Positions 17,497-25,375 of a stretch of 64,000 nt of DNA are shown here, in pieces. A program made the position numbers and the translations under genes. Position 1 is the stretch's first letter. The number at the start of each line of letters is the position of its first letter. This DNA comes from Pseudomaricurvus albidus. Lineage in GTDB: Bacteria > Pseudomonadota > Gammaproteobacteria > Pseudomonadales > Cellvibrionaceae. The stretch is from the NCBI RefSeq assembly GCF_018863235.1, contig NZ_JAHKRS010000002.1:434001-498000 (forward strand), read 5' to 3'. The notes beneath the pieces were generated by a model. That model saw nothing but the letters and a program-made list of their open reading frames with translations. It did not search any database and was not told the DNA's origin.

Positions 17497-18464
17497 TGAG
17501 TTCAGCATTTAAACCCGTTATTACACAAGCAGGCATCACAGCCGTGTTTAACGCGACAAACTCGGGGCTCGAAGCCAACATCGTATCGGTTGCTTTGGGT
17601 GATCTGGGTTGGGAACCGTCTGCGAGTGCGACAAAGTTAAAGCGGGAAAAGCGCCGTGTTCCTGTTGGCAATGGTGATCAGATATCACCTAACCAAATCC
17701 ACATAACGGCGATTGAGGATGGTACTCAAGCTGGATATTGGGTGCGAGAAGTTGGCTTCTACCTGGAAGATGGAACGCTATTGGCGATTTGGAGTCATCC
17801 AACTCAACCGCTTGCGTATAAAGCGCCGGGTGTCGATTTACTATTAGCCTTTGATATTGTGCTAAGCGCGTTACCAGCCAACAGTATTAATGTGATCGGT
17901 AATGGAACGGTAAACCTTGCACCGGCCACCACGACCAAGCTAGGTGTGGTTCGATTTTCAACGGACAGTGAAGCAACCGCTGGTAGCATCAATAACGAAG
18001 TTGTCACGCCACGCGGTGTGCGGTTACATGGAGACGCTCGGTATGCTCGAAAATCTCACCAGCACCCTTGGAGTGAGATCGATGGAAAACCGTCAGCTTT
18101 TCCACCTTCATCGCACCGGCATACCTGGTCTCAGATTGATAGCAAGCCGAAGACGTATCCACCCTCGTCGCACAATCATGACGACCGCTATTTGCGTTTA
18201 GTTAATGCACCCAGAGCAGTCTATGTCGATGTGAGGTCTACGGGGAATACCTCAACCGCCAGTACGGCGCTTAATTGGGCATTGGCGATTCATCCCAGCA
18301 GCGGTTTTAGAGATAACGACCACATTCAGGTTCGCTATAAAAATCGCTATGTGCGAGGTACAGGAAATGGCAGTGCCTGGTGGACCGATGAATACACAAC
18401 CACATTTGTTAGAGCAGGCGCATGGCGAGCGATTGCCACAAGCACCAATGGTTTTTGGGGGTAA
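17496..18464 (+). CDS. Tail fibre protein (gpH-like N terminus, HxH repeats)
   Basis: Residues 1 to about 150 match the P2 gpH-type fibre N-terminal domain that binds the baseplate (AFKPVITQAGITAVFNATNSG and WVREVGFYLEDGTLLAIWS). Then follow TTTKLGVVRFST and a short repeat region (residues 187-232) in which a 19-residue unit with S-H-x-H is used twice and a third SHNHDDRYL ends it. HxH motifs bind iron in several trimeric fibre and spike proteins. The C-terminal 90 residues probably form the receptor-binding tip. At 322 residues it is a short fibre. Confidence 0.85.
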   Translation: MSSAFKPVITQAGITAVFNATNSGLEANIVSVALGDLGWEPSASATKLKREKRRVPVGNGDQISPNQIHITAIEDGTQAGYWVREVGFYLEDGTLLAIWSHPTQPLAYKAPGVDLLLAFDIVLSALPANSINVIGNGTVNLAPATTTKLGVVRFSTDSEATAGSINNEVVTPRGVRLHGDARYARKSHQHPWSEIDGKPSAFPPSSHRHTWSQIDSKPKTYPPSSHNHDDRYLRLVNAPRAVYVDVRSTGNTSTASTALNWALAIHPSSGFRDNDHIQVRYKNRYVRGTGNGSAWWTDEYTTTFVRAGAWRAIATSTNGFWG

Positions 18465-18467
18465 TAC

Positions 18468-19001
18468 ATGAACGTCATAGTCGTATTTAATAAATTCACT
18501 GACGAATATATCGGTATTACTTATGCCACTGATGACATGAAGTTGGATGAGGCTGCCTGCTGCGATGTTCACTTCAAGTACAAAACGGTCGACATGGATC
18601 CAGAAACTGAGGTGTGGCAAGGCAATTTTGCCGATGGTGCTGTAGTCCCTTTAGGGCAGCAAAAAACAGTCATTACTGAAACGGAATTAGACGCCGATTG
18701 TCAGGATAAAATCTTTCGAGAGTACCGTTACTATCATCAGCTGACCGTGGTTTATGGCGTGCTCGACAAACTTATCGAAGCTTCAACGATTGATGAGTCA
18801 TTGCTGAGCGAGTATCGCTCGATGCGACAATATATTGATTCAATTGTGTCGAATAACGAGCGATACAAGCTGGCATATGCCGCTCAAGACGGATATGAGT
18901 ATCGAGATAAAGCTAAGGAGCGTGAGGTATTGAACGCCCAGCTTGAGGGCGGCTTACATGAGGTTCTGGGCCGTGAAGCGCACCCAGGAACACCGCAATG
19001 A
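18468..19001 (+). CDS. Fibre-linked protein of unknown function
   Basis: The 177-residue acidic protein has a beta-rich N terminus (NVIVVFNKFTDEYIGITYATDDM) and a helical C-terminal half (FREYRYYHQLTVVYGVLDKLIEAS). It occupies the position of tail-fibre assembly proteins, but no known assembly motif was recognised. The stop overlaps the next gene (ATGA). It may be a chaperone or a virion component. Confidence 0.5.
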   Translation: MNVIVVFNKFTDEYIGITYATDDMKLDEAACCDVHFKYKTVDMDPETEVWQGNFADGAVVPLGQQKTVITETELDADCQDKIFREYRYYHQLTVVYGVLDKLIEASTIDESLLSEYRSMRQYIDSIVSNNERYKLAYAAQDGYEYRDKAKEREVLNAQLEGGLHEVLGREAHPGTPQ

Positions 19002-19483
19002 TTTCTCGATGCCAGCACCTCGAGTCAAATGTGGCAGCCAACATCAGGGCTCAATTAAGCGCGCTTGATACCGCCTATTGGCGTGATCGCAGAAGCCATA
19101 AACCGAATGTTGGTCTTAGTGGAGAGGTTGGTCACTACTTCTCTTGTGGCCGTGAATCTGTCCCTCAGGAAATACGTCAGTTAATTGATGACACTGCGCC
19201 TAATTTTTTTGGCTATGACTTGGAAGACTGGGTTGTAAACAAAACACCTACGCAAGGCGGTATGCCTCCGCACATCGATAATGAAGGGTATTTGGCGGTT
19301 GCATTGTTGTGCTTACAGTCGGGCAGCGGTTGCTTTGAGTGGTATCACGGGAATGACTTAAGTAAGCCAGAACAAATTCCTGATGAAGCTGGGCAAGTTA
19401 TTCGTTTTGATCAGGTCGACTTAATCCACGCAGTGCCTCCAGCGCATTCCGAACGATACGTCATCGTCTTTCTTTACAGGTAA
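18998..19483 (+). CDS. 2-oxoglutarate/Fe(II) dioxygenase-like protein
   Basis: The 161-residue protein has the core of the prolyl-hydroxylase-type double-stranded beta helix. The iron ligands read as His92-x-Asp94 in MPPHIDNEGY and His144 in DLIHAVPP. Arg153 stands nine residues after His144, the spacing of the 2-oxoglutarate-binding arginine in prolyl hydroxylases. The glycine-rich strand GSGCFEWYHG lies between. No phage structural role is known for it. Its position between fibre and sheath genes suggests it modifies a tail or host surface protein. The domain call is strong and the substrate is unknown. Confidence 0.75.
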   Translation: MISRCQHLESNVAANIRAQLSALDTAYWRDRRSHKPNVGLSGEVGHYFSCGRESVPQEIRQLIDDTAPNFFGYDLEDWVVNKTPTQGGMPPHIDNEGYLAVALLCLQSGSGCFEWYHGNDLSKPEQIPDEAGQVIRFDQVDLIHAVPPAHSERYVIVFLYR

Positions 19484-19487
19484 ACCC

Positions 19488-19991
19488 ATGCATCAAACAT
19501 TCACATCACTGCTCAGTCATGAGCAGTGCGGACAGCTATTGTCTGCAGCTCAGGAAAACATCGGTTTGTTTAAAGCAAGCCAAGGCGTATTGCGGCGAAT
19601 GGGAGCCAGCGGCAATGACGTGCTTTCCGAATACCAGTTTCTCAAATACTGGCACATGCCGGATTCACTTAAATCTATGGTGGATGCTTCGCTTCCAGCC
19701 GAGCTTCGAAAAAATGCCAATGAAGCCTGGTTACTCCACTTTCCCAAAGGGGGGCAATTAGATCGCTATCTAGCAGCCAAACCATTATTTAACTGCCTAT
19801 CCATACCGCTTAACGATGGCGGTGTATTTGAATTGTGGGATTCAGGCAAAGCCGAAGCGCTAACCAACAAGGCCGGAGATGCTTACTTCTTTTCTTTGGC
19901 CAACGAACATCAAGTACCTATCACTCAGCAGGATGACTGGTACCTATGTTTCCTATTTTTACATCATATTGAGGTGAAGCCAAATGCCTGA
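19488..19991 (+). CDS. Degenerate 2-oxoglutarate dioxygenase-like paralogue
   Basis: The 167-residue protein aligns by eye with its upstream neighbour. AWLLHFPKGGQLD corresponds to the HxD strand, GGVFELWDSG to GCFEWYHG, and ANEHQVPITQQDDWYLCFLFL to the distal His strand. The distal His (141) is kept. The first iron His is replaced by Gln (QLD), and the 2-oxoglutarate arginine position is Asp. It may be an inactive partner or a divergent enzyme. It overlaps the sheath gene by eight bases. Confidence 0.55.
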   Translation: MHQTFTSLLSHEQCGQLLSAAQENIGLFKASQGVLRRMGASGNDVLSEYQFLKYWHMPDSLKSMVDASLPAELRKNANEAWLLHFPKGGQLDRYLAAKPLFNCLSIPLNDGGVFELWDSGKAEALTNKAGDAYFFSLANEHQVPITQQDDWYLCFLFLHHIEVKPNA

Positions 19992-21219
19992 ACAATTTCT
20001 CCATGGTGTGGAAGTCGTTGAAATCGACTCTGGCCCACGCCCAATAAAAACGGTTCGCTCATCCGTCATTGGTTTGATCGGCACAGCGCCCGATGCAGAT
20101 GAAGAGCGATTCCCTTATCACACGCCTATTTTAATTGCGGGTAAACGCAGTGAAGCGGCTGGTTTGGGACGAGCTGGAACCTTGCCTGCAGCCATTGACG
20201 ATATCTTCGATCAAACGGGAGCGATGATCGTTCTGATCCGTGTGCCGGACTGGTTTGGTGAAGATGAGGAATGGCCCTCGCTCATCGAAGAAGAGGGTCC
20301 TCGTTTGGCAATGGCAGGCCCTTGGTTTCCAAACATCGGCCAGGTCATCGGAGGCATTGATGATGAAACCGGTCAGTATCTTGGTATCCAGGCATTCCTC
20401 GCTGCCGAAAGCGAAGTGCATGTCACGCCCCGTATTTTGATCGCGCCTGAGTTTAGTCATCACCCAGCCGTAGCCAATGAACTTCTTTCTGTTGCTGAGC
20501 GGCTGCGGGCGGTTGTGATTGCTGATGGACCGAATTACAACGATGAAGAAGCCATCGAATACCGACAAATGTTTGGTAGCCCAAGACTGTATCTAATTGA
20601 CCCTTGGGTTCGCGTTTGGGATGCCGCAGACAACGTCGAAGTCGTGCGCCCAGCCAGTGCACGAGTAGCAGGGTTGATTGCTAAATCAGATGCAGAGCGC
20701 GGCTTTTGGTGGTCACCGTCTAATCGTGAAATTCGCGGTTTGATGGGTACTGCTCGAAGTGTTGATTTTGCATTGGGTGATGTCAATGCACGCGCCAATT
20801 TCCTAAATGAAAATGAAGTGGCCACCATTATCCAGAAAGATGGATTTCGACTTTGGGGTAATCGCAGTTGTAGCGCTGATCCGAAGTGGGCTTTTTTAAG
20901 TGTTCGACGAACCGCCGACATGATCAATGAATCGTTACTGCGAGCGCATATGTGGGCGGTGGATCGAAATATCACTAAGACCTATATCGATGATGTGCTC
21001 GAAGGTGTGAACGCTTATTTGCGTTATTTGCAAACAGTGGGTGCGATTATTAACGGTCGTGCATGGGCTGATCCGGAGTTAAATACGCCTGATCAAATTT
21101 CCCAAGGCAAGGTGTATATCGACTTTGATTTTACGCCGCCTTATCCAGCCGAGCACATTAGCTTTCGAAGCCATTTGGTCAATGACTATCTGGTTGAAGT
21201 ACTGCCTGATGCCGCCTAA
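19984..21219 (+). CDS. Contractile tail sheath protein
   Basis: The 411-residue protein matches the P2 FI-type sheath. It has the opening FLHGVEVVEIDSGPRPIKTVRSSVIGLIGTAP, the central RLYLIDPWVRVWD and the conserved C-terminal part VWDAADN...FGFRLWGNRSC-like (DGFRLWGNRSCSADPKW) to FVNVRRTAD-like (SVRRTADMINESL). It polymerises around the tube and contracts during infection. The start at 19984 has AGGTGAAGCC upstream. Confidence 0.95.
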   Translation: MPEQFLHGVEVVEIDSGPRPIKTVRSSVIGLIGTAPDADEERFPYHTPILIAGKRSEAAGLGRAGTLPAAIDDIFDQTGAMIVLIRVPDWFGEDEEWPSLIEEEGPRLAMAGPWFPNIGQVIGGIDDETGQYLGIQAFLAAESEVHVTPRILIAPEFSHHPAVANELLSVAERLRAVVIADGPNYNDEEAIEYRQMFGSPRLYLIDPWVRVWDAADNVEVVRPASARVAGLIAKSDAERGFWWSPSNREIRGLMGTARSVDFALGDVNARANFLNENEVATIIQKDGFRLWGNRSCSADPKWAFLSVRRTADMINESLLRAHMWAVDRNITKTYIDDVLEGVNAYLRYLQTVGAIINGRAWADPELNTPDQISQGKVYIDFDFTPPYPAEHISFRSHLVNDYLVEVLPDAA

Positions 21220-21230
21220 AGGAGCAACGT

Positions 21231-21734
21231 ATGCTTGATGATATTTTAAAAAACATGGCGCTCTTTGTGGATGGGCGTGGCTATGCTGGCAATGTTGAAG
21301 AACTGACATTACCGAAGCTCGCGCTTAAAACTGAAGAGTTTAGAAACGGTGGTATGGATGCACCCATTGAAGTCGAGATGGGGATGGAGAAGCTTGAGAG
21401 TGAATTTACGCTCACTCGCTTTGATAAAAACATACTCAAGTTATTCGGTCTAGCGCCCGGCCAACTGACACCATTGACTATTCGTGGCGCTGTGGTTTCC
21501 GATGACGGGACGCAATCGCCAGTAGTCGTAAACCTGCAAGGCATCGTCCGAGAAATGGATCCTGGTAATTGGAAGCCAGGAGACAAAGCCACGCTCAAAG
21601 TCAGTTTGTCTTTGCGTTACTACAAGCTGACACACGGTGGCGATGTTCTCCATGAAATCGATATTCCCAATATGGTTCGCACCATCGGTGGGGTTGATCA
21701 ACTGGCTGCTACGCGCAGCGCACTAGGTTTATAA
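21231..21734 (+). CDS. Major tail tube protein
   Basis: The 167-residue protein matches P2 FII. The signature segments are LPKLALKTEEFRNGGMDAPIEVEMGMEKLESEFTL and GNWKPGDKATLKVSLSLRYYKLTHGG. It forms the inner tube through which DNA passes. AAGGAGCAA precedes the start. It follows the sheath gene by eleven bases, as in P2. Confidence 0.95.
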   Translation: MLDDILKNMALFVDGRGYAGNVEELTLPKLALKTEEFRNGGMDAPIEVEMGMEKLESEFTLTRFDKNILKLFGLAPGQLTPLTIRGAVVSDDGTQSPVVVNLQGIVREMDPGNWKPGDKATLKVSLSLRYYKLTHGGDVLHEIDIPNMVRTIGGVDQLAATRSALGL

Positions 21735-21743
21735 GAGGCCGCT

Positions 21744-21986
21744 ATGACTGCAACGTACTATGTAATTAAACCCACTACGCATGCCCGAAAGAAAGTCACG
21801 CTAGGTGATCAGCTTTCTCTGACCGAGTCGCAAGCAAGGCCGCTTCGCAATGGTGGTTTTATCACTCCAGATAAAGCCGCTGCCGACCGGATTGCTGAAC
21901 TGGTAAAAGAAAATACCGAGTTAAAGGCCAGCCAGCCGACAGAGACTACCGAAACAACCAAAGACAGCGAGGCTGAAAAAGCATGA
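21744..21986 (+). CDS. Small tail-region protein with LysM-free conserved core
   Basis: The 80-residue protein starts TATYYVIKPTTHARKKVTLGDQLSLTESQARPLRNGGFI. The final 25 residues are Thr/Glu-rich and probably disordered. The middle part is similar in style to residues 25-45 of the connector-region protein at 13311-13655 (SREEAETLIQRGFAADDKA). Its function is unknown. It lies between the tube gene and the E gene and overlaps E by four bases. Confidence 0.5.
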   Translation: MTATYYVIKPTTHARKKVTLGDQLSLTESQARPLRNGGFITPDKAAADRIAELVKENTELKASQPTETTETTKDSEAEKA

Positions 21987-22228
21987 GCAAGGTAAAAATT
22001 GAATTAACGCACTCGATAGAAATCGATGGTGCGAAGGTTGGAGTTATTCAACTGCGCAGGCCAAAGGTTCGAGACATGCTCAGTGTTGAAAAAAGCGTGG
22101 ATAACGATGCTGAAAAAGAAATCCAGCTCTTTGCCAATCTAAGTGAGTTATCGCCCGATAATTTGTTGGAGTTGGACATGGCCGATTACGCGAAACTGCA
22201 AAAGGCCTATCAGGATTTTTTGTCTTAA
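21983..22228 (+). CDS. Tail assembly protein gpE
   Basis: The 81-residue protein matches P2 gpE: the hydrophobic IELTHSIEIDGAKVGVIQLRRPKVRDML is followed by LFANLSELSPDNLLELDMADYAKLQKAYQDFL. In P2-like phages gpE and its frameshifted form E+E' are tail assembly chaperones that bind the tape measure. Here translation in the zero frame stops at 22226-22228, two codons after the slippery site. See the frameshift entry for the longer product. Confidence 0.9.
   Translation: MSKVKIELTHSIEIDGAKVGVIQLRRPKVRDMLSVEKSVDNDAEKEIQLFANLSELSPDNLLELDMADYAKLQKAYQDFLS
22216..22222 (+). promoter_or_regulatory. Programmed -1 ribosomal frameshift site
   Basis: The heptamer T TTT TTG is in phase with gpE codons (GAT TTT TTG), matching the X XXY YYZ rule and, as I recall, the site used in P2 E/E'. 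The zero-frame stop follows four bases later. Confidence 0.85.
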
Positions 22229-22356
22229 GCCCTCGCGATGCTCGTAGAGCTGTGATCGCCTTGGCTAGCCATACCGGCTGGCAATTATCTGAACTGTTAG
22301 AGCTTGATGGCCATGAATTAATGGCCTGGCTTGACGTTTTGCCTAAACGGCCCTAA
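22216..22356 (+). CDS. gpE' extension made by -1 frameshift (part of gpE+E')
   Basis: A -1 shift on T TTT TTG at 22216-22222 moves reading into a frame that is open to TAA at 22354-22356. The fused product is about 124 residues. The new part reads SPRDARRAVIALASHTGWQL and continues with SELLELDGHELMAWLD. This fits P2-type E', and such E' frames lack their own start codon, as here. The extension is short and would be missed by ordinary gene calling. Confidence 0.85.
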   Translation, partial: FFVLSPRDARRAVIALASHTGWQLSELLELDGHELMAWLDVLPKRP

Positions 22357-22407
22357 TCCCAAGATTCTAATGGTGTTAGTGCCAGTTTGTCTTTAAGGAG
22401 TGTCTTA

Positions 22408-24723
22408 ATGGCTAACTCGTCATTTAAGTTGGCACTTCAAATTGGTGCCTCCATTGGCCAGAGTTTTCGGACATCTGTTCGTGGTTCGCAAGTTCAGCTA
22501 AACCAGTTAGGCGCCTCTATTAATCGACTGAAGAATCAACAGAGTGCGATTCGTAAAGTCGAATTGGGCGAAGCTAATGTGGGTAAGGCGCGAGTTGCTT
22601 ACGAAGCAGCTAGCCGAGAACTATCTCGTTTGCGTCGTGAGGTGGCCTCAACCGAGCAACCGTCAAAACAACTGACGCAATCTTTTGAAGCAGCTAAGCA
22701 AAAAACACAACGTTTGTCTGCAGAACTGGCCAAGCAGCGTGACCGACTTCAGCGTAGTCGACGAGAGCTTCAACAAGCTGGTGTGAATACGCGAGAGCTG
22801 TCGCGTGAAAACACTCGCCTTGGTGCATCACTCGATCGCTTAAGTCAGAAGTATCGCAGGTTGAATCAAGCCATGCAGGCTCAAGAAGCCAACAAGTCGC
22901 GTCGAGCGGATTTGCGTGGACAGCTATTCGATGTGGTTGCCTTAGGTGCCAGTGTTGCAGCACCGGTGAGTATTGCAGTGAACTTTGAGCAATCCATCGC
23001 AAGATTGGGAGCCATTACTCGATCTAGCGATGAGTCTCTAAAAAGCCTAGAGCAGACTGCACGAAGCTTGGGTGAGACAACCCAGTTCTCAGCTTCTGAG
23101 GCGGCGTCGGCCATGACATTCTTGGGGATGGCAGGCTTCAATACCAACCAGATTGTTGCAGCTACGCCTGGCATGTTGAACCTTGCTCAAGCCGCAGGCA
23201 GCGAATTGGCCGATACGGCGGATATTGCCTCCAATATTTTGAGCGGCTTTTCTCTTCAAGCCCAGGATATGAATCGTGTGGGTGATGTATTGGCGGCGAC
23301 TTTTACTACGTCGAACACTACCTTGCAGATGCTGGGTGATACCCTGAAGTATGCAGCACCAGTTGCCAGTAGCGCAGGTGCCAGCATCGAAGAAGTTGCC
23401 GCGATGGCAGGTTTGCTTGGCAATGTGGGCATCCAAGGCAGTATGGCGGGTACTGCATTAAGGGCTGCGTTCCTTAGGTTATCGGCTCCACCTAAAAAGG
23501 CGGCTGATGCTTTGGCGAACCTGGGTGTTGAGGTCAAAGACCTTGATGGTAATTTGCGCTCGGTTCCCGAGTTGTTGCAGGAATTAGCGCATGCGACCGA
23601 GGGGTTGGGATCGGCAGAGCGAGCCGAAGCAATCAAACAAATATTCGGTGAAGAAGCTTCGGCCGGTATGACCGAGCTACTTAAGCAAGCCGGAACCGGC
23701 GCGCTGGATAGCTACATTCAACAACTACAAAAAGCCCAGGGTACGGCTGATGCCATGGCTCAGAAAATGAGTGCAACTACCTCTGGTAGCCTCAAACGAC
23801 TGGGTAGTGCGCTAGAAAGCGTGGCCATTAGTGTCGGTAGTTTATTGCTGCCAACCATTGCTGCAGGCGCTGAACTGTTTGCGGGCATGGCCAGTTGGGT
23901 GTCTGGTGCCGCACAAGAATACCCCATGCTCACGAAAGCGATTGTGGGTGCAACCGTGGGCTTGGTGGCCATAAAGGTTTCTGCCATTGCAGGTGCTTAC
24001 GCCTTTACCTTTCTCAAAGGCGGTGTGCTTTCGTTGATGACAGCCTACCGAACCTTAAGTGCTGGTTTAGCGCTGGCGCAGCTGGGTATGGCTCGAATGA
24101 ATGTGTTGTCAGCATTAAGTGCTGTGCGCATGGGGGTCGTCACGGCGGCTCAGTGGGCGCTTAATATTGCTATGACTGCCAACCCCATTGGTCTAATTAT
24201 CGCGGGTATTGCTGCACTGGCTGGTGCAGCTTATCTACTGTTTCAGCATTGGGAGCCTATTGGCGAGTTTTTCTCTGGCCTTTGGGATGGCGTAAAAGAA
24301 ATCACGAGCGGCGCTGTGGATTGGCTTCTTGGTAAGTTGGACTTGCTCGCTAAACCCTTTCAGTTACTCGGTGCTGCCTGGGATGCTGTGGCTGGCTGGT
24401 TTGATGATGACGAGTCCCAGTCTCCAAGTTCTGGCAATGGTCAACGAAAACGTAATGTCGCGACTGCAGCGGTTGGTAGTGTTTTGGCCGCTCAGCCAGT
24501 GATGGCATTACCTGATGGCAGCAACGAAGTCACTCCCAGAATCGAAGCTGCTTCCCCTGCAAATTATCAGCAAAACAGTGTCGCTATTGATGCGCCCATC
24601 ACAATTCATGCCGCACCTGGCATGGATGAACGGGCGATTGCTGGAGAAGTACAACGTGCCTTAGAGCAGCGTGAAGCGAGAGCTGCCACTGAGCGTCGAG
24701 GTGCGCTTTTTGACGGAGGGTGA
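22408..24723 (+). CDS. Tape measure protein (P2 gpT / TP901 type)
   Basis: The start at 22408 follows AAGGAG and gives 771 residues. The first 170 residues are a long coiled coil (ASINRLKNQQSAIRKVELGE, many Arg/Glu/Leu). The TP901-type core follows (SIARLGAITRSSDESLKSLEQTARSLGETT, then EAASAMTFLGMAGFNTNQI and MAGLLGNVGIQGSMAGTALRAA). Hydrophobic segments near residues 500-620 probably enter the host membrane. The protein sets tail length and helps DNA entry. The C terminus is low complexity. Confidence 0.95.
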   Translation: MANSSFKLALQIGASIGQSFRTSVRGSQVQLNQLGASINRLKNQQSAIRKVELGEANVGKARVAYEAASRELSRLRREVASTEQPSKQLTQSFEAAKQKTQRLSAELAKQRDRLQRSRRELQQAGVNTRELSRENTRLGASLDRLSQKYRRLNQAMQAQEANKSRRADLRGQLFDVVALGASVAAPVSIAVNFEQSIARLGAITRSSDESLKSLEQTARSLGETTQFSASEAASAMTFLGMAGFNTNQIVAATPGMLNLAQAAGSELADTADIASNILSGFSLQAQDMNRVGDVLAATFTTSNTTLQMLGDTLKYAAPVASSAGASIEEVAAMAGLLGNVGIQGSMAGTALRAAFLRLSAPPKKAADALANLGVEVKDLDGNLRSVPELLQELAHATEGLGSAERAEAIKQIFGEEASAGMTELLKQAGTGALDSYIQQLQKAQGTADAMAQKMSATTSGSLKRLGSALESVAISVGSLLLPTIAAGAELFAGMASWVSGAAQEYPMLTKAIVGATVGLVAIKVSAIAGAYAFTFLKGGVLSLMTAYRTLSAGLALAQLGMARMNVLSALSAVRMGVVTAAQWALNIAMTANPIGLIIAGIAALAGAAYLLFQHWEPIGEFFSGLWDGVKEITSGAVDWLLGKLDLLAKPFQLLGAAWDAVAGWFDDDESQSPSSGNGQRKRNVATAAVGSVLAAQPVMALPDGSNEVTPRIEAASPANYQQNSVAIDAPITIHAAPGMDERAIAGEVQRALEQREARAATERRGALFDGG

Positions 24724-25122
24724 ATGATGAGTGAAACCATGATGGCATTGGGAGTTTTTCGTTTTTCTTTAGATACCGCCGCCTACCAAGACTTTAAACG
24801 AAGCCAAACGTATCGCTGGCAATCACAAGAGCGATTGCTACGCAGACCTGCTTTGCAATTTATTGGACTAGGGGAAGAAACCATCGAATTGAACGGACTC
24901 ATTTATCCGCATTTTCGCGGCGGCTTAACTCAAGTGGAGGCCATGCGTATTGAGGCCAGCAAAGGCTTGCCACTTGTGTTGGTAGATGGGCTTGGTTTTG
25001 TCTGGGGGCAATGGGTCATCAAACAGATCAGCGAGGGCCAAACGGTTTTCCAGCCAAACGGGCAACCACTCAAGCAGACGTTTCAATTAAGTCTTTCTCG
25101 CTATGGGGATGATATCCGATGA
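24724..25122 (+). CDS. Tail protein U
   Basis: The 132-residue protein matches P2 gpU. ALGVFRFSLDTAAYQDFKRSQTYRW and GGLTQVEAMRIEASKGLPLVLVDGLGFVWGQWVI are the diagnostic segments. It acts at the tail-tube end near the baseplate. It begins directly after the tape measure stop, and an ATG at 24727 is an alternative start. It overlaps gpX. Confidence 0.93.
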   Translation: MMSETMMALGVFRFSLDTAAYQDFKRSQTYRWQSQERLLRRPALQFIGLGEETIELNGLIYPHFRGGLTQVEAMRIEASKGLPLVLVDGLGFVWGQWVIKQISEGQTVFQPNGQPLKQTFQLSLSRYGDDIR

Positions 25123-25349
25123 ATACGGCTGCGAAGTATCGGACTCGACAAGGCGACATGCTTGATCGCATTTGCATTGAATACTACGGGTATTCGAGCG
25201 AGGCCGTTGAAGCAGTGTTGAAGCACAACCCCGGCTTAGCTGCGCTTGGTTCTGTGTATGAGTCAGGAGTGATCATTGCCTTACCTGACTTAAAGAGGCC
25301 TGAACTAAAACTACAGGGGCAAGCCGATCGTGTGCGGCTTTGGGACTGA
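25119..25349 (+). CDS. Tail protein X (LysM-like)
   Basis: The 76-residue protein has the compact gpX/LysM-like layout: YRTRQGDMLDRICIEYYGY, then AVEAVLKHNPGLAALGSVYESGVIIALPDL. It probably links the baseplate hub and may touch peptidoglycan. Start ATG overlaps the U stop. Confidence 0.93.
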   Translation: MNTAAKYRTRQGDMLDRICIEYYGYSSEAVEAVLKHNPGLAALGSVYESGVIIALPDLKRPELKLQGQADRVRLWD

Positions 25350-25375
25350 CTGGAAAAATTAATGTGGAGTGAAAT

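Noticed and set aside
18054-18190. Short regularly spaced repeats that could suggest a CRISPR-like array
   Set aside because: They are coding repeats of the tail fibre (S-H-x-H units), not identical direct repeats with unique spacers.
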